A DNA stretch of 64,000 nt from Poronia punctata. Lineage: Eukaryota; Ascomycota; Sordariomycetes; Xylariales; Xylariaceae. The position numbers and the translations under genes are program-made. The notes beneath the pieces are model-generated. The model made no database searches. It was not told the origin of the DNA and worked only from the letters and a program-made list of their open reading frames with translations. Positions 58,717 through 64,000 of the stretch are shown one piece after another. The stretch's first letter is position 1, and each line of letters begins with the position of its first letter. Location of the stretch: positions 6,301-70,300 of the forward strand of contig MU401541.1 of the NCBI GenBank assembly GCA_022579005.1. Reading direction: 5' to 3'.

Positions 58717-59763
58717 TTAATTTCCCCATTGCTGAGGCGCAGACATCCATGGGCTGTAGGAATGGTTCTGGAATTCGCCGTGGAGAGGCGACGAGTGGTT
58801 GCCCATGGAGCCGCGCAGGGCGGGATCTACCATGTCTTGCTCATTGCTTTGATCGTGATAGTACGAACCCCAATTCGGTGCCAAGCCTGTCGCATCTGAC
58901 ATGTGGGGATACCCCGTGTATTGGTCATATGCAGGTGCAGAGTACTGGTGACCTATTTCTCGAGTATTAGTCTAATAACTGAAGAGCGGGCCAATAAAAG
59001 GAAAAGTAGGACCAAGACGTCCATCGACCACATAGGTATCGTTAGATATCTTGCTTGTATTGTTGATCGGGCTCTGTTCGTTGCCGCTCGGCAATTGGAG
59101 TGCTAGCTCATCCAGGGGCTCGGCTTACCATGATAATAATCTTGGCGGGGAGGAAGTGGTTGGTGGTGGTAGGAACTGTTAGAGTGGCTCGCCATGCCTA
59201 CTTCATGATCCGAGTCGAGATATGGATGGGGCCCTGTACCCCGATCTACTCCAATGTCGGGCCTCGAAGACGGCCCGCCAACATCGCTCGGTGTCGCCGG
59301 CTCGGAGCTAGGCTGGTGGCCCTCGTCCGAAACAGGTGCGTCTGGTGATTTCGCCGTCCCATCGCTCGCCTCGTGTGAGATGCGAATATGGCGGGTCAGA
59401 AGATCGCGACGAGAGAAGGCCGATCCGCAATGGCAGATATACGGCTTCTCCTTGGTATCTAATAGCAAGATTAGCTTGAATGCCACGCCGCTCGTCTCTC
59501 ACTTCGGTATTGTTGATTACAATGGGTGGCGTAGAGGAGAAAGAAGGGAAGCGCATCAAACAAGGTAGGGCAAGTGATTGTGATAGACAGATTCAAAAAT
59601 TGGGGTAAAACGGACGTGTTCGGACGTGGCGCTCAAGATGCTCCGACCGTTTGAAGTTTCGGCCGCAATGTGAACACAAACGTTGTTGCACGTTGGATGA
59701 TGATGATCCGTCCCGTCGACGACGGCGCGTCTGCGACTGGTCCAACTCTTGTTTCTCGGCCAT
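58717..59763 (-). CDS. Short C2H2 zinc-finger protein
   Basis: Three exons, 59763-59616, 59458-59129, 58952-58717, encode 237 residues from MAEKQELDQSQTRRRRRDG. Two adjacent C2H2 fingers are formed across intron 1: CSHCGRNFKRSEHLERHVRT and then HTKEKPYICHCGSAFSRRD with LLTRHIRISH. This tandem is typical of fungal C2H2 factors. A Ser/Pro/Asp-rich linker follows, then a Tyr/His/Gln-rich tail (HQYSAPAYDQYTGY). The usual long fungal transcription-factor domain is absent, so this is either a small regulator or a shortened paralogue. Donors include GTCCGT at intron 1. The basic run before the fingers may aid nuclear import. Confidence 0.85.
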
Positions 59764-62700
59764 GGTTGCGTTGCACACAGCGGTACGAATTAAAGACTGG
59801 TTCTTTTTTTGCGATATTCCTTGCACTGGAAGTCTGGCTGGTTGGCTGGTGGTTCACTTTCCTGCTTGGTAGGATCGGAGAGGAATGTACCAGTGCCGGG
59901 TGCGTGCTGGTTGGAGAAAGAACAGGAGCGGGTGCTACTATAGACTAGAGGAGCTTCAGAGCTCTAATGGCACTAAAGAGCAACTAAGGGCCGAGGGAAC
60001 TGTACTCCAGCGATAGTACACGTAGGGAAACTGTGGGGGAGATGGCGGGCGAGAAGCGCGGGCAGGAGAAGCCAAGGGATGGAACTGCCCAGAGATGAGA
60101 GGGTCTTTAGGTGAACGGCAAGGGAGGAGCTATCTAAAACTAATCTTGGCTAAACAAGACCCAAGAGCCCAAGAGGACAGGGGGGCGACCTCTTGGGTTT
60201 TGTAGGGCCGTGTTTCCTTTCTCCACCTCGCTCAACTTCCTCACAAAGTGCGCAAGTGGGAATTCCGGCGCGGATATAAACCTCATATGGGACAGGGGCT
60301 TGCACGCTGCTCTCTAATTTTTGAGGGGTCTTCCCGTTGTGGGGTATGTAAGGTCTTCTACCGACATCTCCCGCCTCCTCCGGGCATAAAACCCTCGACG
60401 TCAATGAGGCCAATGACAGTCGGTCCTAGTATCACCGATGCGTCGTTCCAACGCCGTTTGTATGTGCTCAAGGGGCAAATGACTGGCTGCAATGCGACTG
60501 GCCGACGTGAAGATCGTCTGTCGCTTAGGTCGAGTATGGACGTTGGTGGCTTCAAGCTTCTGAATCGGGGTGGTACGAACCGAGAACAATATCATGATCC
60601 TAGCGGCAGACTTCGACAACGCACCATCTGTCCACTCAGAGACGGTGGAACAGGAATGGAATCAAAAACAGGCTTCGAGTTCATCTGGAATAAAGAGGGA
60701 CAAGATACAAGATGTACAGGGACAACCGCCCCGAGTTTTCAGCCGGTCGCCTGTAGTAGTAAGTATATCTACAATCCGGCGAAAATCTGGCGCGACTTTC
60801 ATCTCGGTGCTTCTCCCCATGTTCGTCTCTTTTTCCCATTTATGATGTTATCAGGTCCCTCCTGCAGCGGACTAGGTATTGGTAGGTAGGTAGTGTAGAT
60901 AGTGCTTGACGCCCCTAATTTCCTAGTCGCGAGAGTATGCCCGACGACGATTTAGTAGGTATAGTGATAGTGGCATAGTGACGTTCTGTGCTCATCTCGG
61001 CTATACGGAGTCTAAACGGCACTTTCCGTCACCAGGAAAGGAAGTAGGTTCTGCATGTTTAGTCATCCAAAACCAGTGTAGACCAGGTACCCAAGTACAC
61101 GTACAGGTCAAGCACGACATACATGTATCCGAGGGGGGAATAGCACCAAAGGGAAATAAGGGAAATTTCCGAAGCCGGCAAGTGGAAGTAGCCAGTCGCA
61201 CTACGACGTTATAGTCGCAGGCGCGGCGGCGTACATCACTGATTACGTGGCCTACCTGTAGGTACTTATTTAGCCTGAGATCGAAACGAATGTTGCAATG
61301 TATATCTTGAAGCCATGGTAGGTTACGGGCGATTAGCATGGGTCGCTTTGTAATAGCCTCGTCGGCCTCTTTCCAACGTGTGATGGCTGCACCATGTGCA
61401 TCTGATCTTGCACGATTTGATTTTTTGAGGCCGCGTTAAGTGCCTGGTTGTATCAACTGGGACCAGCGGGCGGAAAGGGTGGAGGGATTTTTACCCTCCG
61501 AGATGAGCAAGCGGTACCCGTACATGTATATTGATGCCAGTAGCCCGCTCTGGAAATCTTCGCACCGATCTATCACCTTGCCGACATATCCTACCGGCCA
61601 TTGAACCAGGAAACGCATTACTAAAGAAGGCAGTTGTCCAAACAAACGATGCCTAACTTCTTCATGTTCACTCGACCTCGGAATTGAAACAGCGCACGCG
61701 TCAATTGCCGACGCATTTCGACCACAGCTCGACCGGCGGTAGGACAAGGAGATGGGGAAGTCGGGTACCATGGCGGCTTTCCATTCAACCGCCGATACGC
61801 ACCTTCAGGGAGAAAGTATGCATGCAGAGGGAGATAACCTACTGCGTGTAGGTAATTAGAGCGAAACAAACGTGGGGGGCGTTAGCGCGAATTGAAGAAC
61901 ATTCTTCTCGTTCTATGCATAGGCCAGTGCAGCCAATGCAGCAGCCAATGCAGCACCTCTTCAATCAATGCATCAACCATACGATTCCCGCATCTAAGAT
62001 ATGCAAAACGGACGAGTATTTAACTGCCTATAGTAAATGTGTGCGGCAGTCCTACAGGGTATCATATGTAAGTTTCATCCCGTCAAATCAATGGAAGTGG
62101 GCGTGTGCGACTGCATAAGCGAACAATGCAACTCACTGCACAAACGCTGTATATCACCAGCACACAGTCATATAAAACGCGGCTTACTGGATTGATCCTT
62201 CGCCTAAAACGAAAATCCGAAGCGAGCAACCCATTCGGATCGGCGAGTTCTCTTTCTTTGCAGCACGCCAATTCATTGTCGCGTAGTTCGAGACGAGGCT
62301 AGGAGCCGTAAACGGGCTGAAGACGGCAAGGACGTGCTCGTCCCGTCATGCTTTCAGAGGCAAAGCGCGTCTCGTCGGCCAGAGTGGTTATTTGACATAC
62401 CGAAAGTGCGCTAGCAATGCCGGCAATGCAAACGCCCACTCATGAAAAGTGTGAATGATGGTTGATCCTCCTCAAATCCGGAAATACCTACCATAAGCCG
62501 GTCTGGCACATCCACCTTATCGTGGTCACTCGAAGCCACTTTTGTCCCTCTCGTAAATACTCTGCCTTACTATTCAGGAGACGCATGTGATAGATGCACC
62601 CAGTTGGCGGCGTCCCTCCGCAAGCGGCACCCGCCGGGGCCCATAGCGGATCCTTCACTTTCTAGAGGTGGTACGACTTCTTTCCTGAAAGTCGCTCATC

Positions 62701-63723
62701 GAAAGCACACGACAGAGCCGTTCGTCATTTCTAGGTTAGGGAGCGCCACGCGAATCCGGGGCCTGAAAAAAGAGCTCAGACATCCCTACGTGGATATGGA
62801 AGGCATAGTCAAACCTGGACGTCGTCCCGCTTCGAGGTTAGTGGCAGGCCCCCGGTGGGAGGACATCGTGGCCCTTCGTACTGGGGTGAGTGTTCCGGGG
62901 AGCAAAACACAATACGAGTGCTTAGTACCTACGAGTAGGTTAGGGAGGTACTAGGAATTATTTCCGAGTCCCCCGGTGCGGCTCTGGTCTATTATAAGGT
63001 CAGATCAACATACCAGCACCATTTGACAACATGATGGGGCTCTTTCTATGGACTGGCAAGTTTGTAACATTGTGTCACCCTCGGGACCAAGGCGCCGAAA
63101 AGCAAGGAGAAAAGGACCCTGCGTCGAGGACGAGCCTACTTTCAGGCGTCCCTGCCAATGTAGACATTAACCTATGCAGCTATGTCGCAGCTGCCAAGAA
63201 TATTCCAATCTAAAGTATGCGCAGGGACTGCTGTTAAGCGCGGCAGGTAGGCGTCAATCGCATTGCCAAGGTTCCTGCCGTTCGAAAGGATTTCTACCTT
63301 AGGTAAGACAGGAACTACAAACCCCAAAGGCTACATGCATCTCTACACTACATCCAGTCTTACCTTACCTATATGTACGTGTATGTATGTAGGTGTAAGT
63401 AAGGTAGGTGCCTAGCAATTCGAACATCTCTATCAGATGTTACTTCCTTTCTGTAAATTCACAGCATTGACTTACGTCACAAATATTACAGGAATCGCTG
63501 CGAGCTTATCCTTAAGAAGGTTCTATGGGCCACGTCTCCCTGGATAGTTTATGTTGTGCGCTGAAGTAGACAGGAGGAGGTAAGAGGTTATGGTATTTCA
63601 AAAGGCCCAGAAATCAACAACTAATAATGCTCGCGCCGTCGATATGGTTTATGGTTCGACATCGAGACCTTCCCTATCAAGAATGGCCTACAACCGGCAT
63701 TCTTGGGATGCACTGATGACAGT
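59764..63723. other. 4-kb intergenic region
   Basis: Upstream of the C2H2 gene and downstream of the permease gene. No convincing frame; 60248-60889 is open but begins with GTG and shows no family pattern. It contains one CTACGAGTAG copy at 62929-62938, a small CCAATGCAG duplication near 61928 and TAGGTAGGTA motifs near 60880 and 63395. Confidence 0.6.
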
Positions 63724-64000
63724 TCACGAAACAACCCTAAGCCCATCTGATTCCGGCGGGCCACGATAAACTGATTTCATGTTAGCCGACGTTTTAGGTT
63801 TATCCAGATGCGCCTTGGGGTATCCAAGACAAGCACGAGAATGACCTACCCTTTCGAGCACCTATACTGTACCAAACGGCGCTCAAGGTCATGAAGCCTG
63901 CAAACACCACAATGGCGTAGTTCATACTAGACCCGGTGACGGGTAACACTGTCGGCAACGAGAAAAGCACCAGTTCGAACAGGATCCATACGACCGCAAT
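63724..64000 (-). CDS. Amino-acid/choline-type permease (APC superfamily), C-terminal fragment
   Basis: Two exon pieces, 64000-63850 (open at the window edge) and 63770-63724, joined over a 79-bp intron (GTAGGT...CAG). They encode the last 65 or so residues: a penultimate helix and loop WILFELVLFSLPTVLPVTG, then SSMNYAIVVFAGFMTLSAVW, and the tail YSIGARKVYRGPPESDG. This matches the C-terminus of fungal amino-acid/GABA/choline permeases, where a YxxxARKxYxGPP tail is common. The protein would sit in the plasma membrane. Substrate cannot be judged from this part. Confidence 0.85.

Noticed and set aside
60248..60889. Plus-strand open frame of about 210 codons
   Set aside because: It begins with GTG, has biased composition, shows no domain pattern and lies in the upstream region of the C2H2 gene.
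62604..62954. Open frame of about 116 codons
   Set aside because: Starts with TTG, arginine-rich, no family signature.

Overview
The window is nuclear DNA of a filamentous ascomycete (Pezizomycotina, probably a Sordariomycete). The evidence is short spliceosomal introns (53-272 bp, mostly GTANGT...YAG), fungus-specific families (PTH11-like receptor, GH72 glucanosyltransferase, Zn2Cys6 factor, HET-like gene, highly reducing PKS), and intergenic DNA full of TAGGTAGGTA-like and CTACGAGTAG motifs. No tRNA, rRNA, CRISPR array or intact transposon was found. All intron-exon models were built by eye from splice signals plus family conservation. Every multi-exon model that is complete in the window sums to a whole number of codons.

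Left third (1-23 kb), accessory. The window opens in a poly-C run that cuts off the 3' part of a tyrosinase gene. Next come a decayed HET-like pseudogene, a PTH11-type seven-helix receptor, a single-exon CoA-dependent acyltransferase (HHxxxDG), about 5 kb without genes, and a complete 7-exon highly reducing polyketide synthase (KS-AT-DH-psiMT-ER-KR-ACP, 2,390 aa). The PKS has a degenerate methyltransferase and no release domain. No P450, transporter or pathway regulator lies next to it, so any cluster is minimal: PKS plus possibly the acyltransferase.

Middle (22.8-52.1 kb), mostly housekeeping: a small zinc-ribbon protein, sphingoid-base-phosphate phosphatase (LCB3 type), a FabG-like reductase, SUMO E1 subunit UBA2, queuosine salvage glycosylase, DNA polymerase delta small subunit, PAF-acetylhydrolase-like esterase, an NmrA-like oxidoreductase divergent from a C2H2+Zn2Cys6 transcription factor, GH72 beta-1,3-glucanosyltransferase, guanylate kinase, septin Cdc10, mitochondrial bL32, and Ski8.

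Right part (52-64 kb): a 6.6-kb gene desert, a short C2H2 protein, about 4 kb more of empty DNA, and the 3' end of an amino-acid permease gene running off the right edge.

The most unusual structural signal is a non-coding family of the octamer TACGAGTA/TACTCGTA. I count 20 copies, none in a coding exon, against about two expected by chance. Some lie inside a longer imperfect palindrome CTACGAGTAG, and one site is a perfect 25-bp hairpin. Other points of interest are a guanylate kinase with an in-frame upstream start encoding a presequence-like extension, and a SKI8 gene whose first coding exon is only the ATG.
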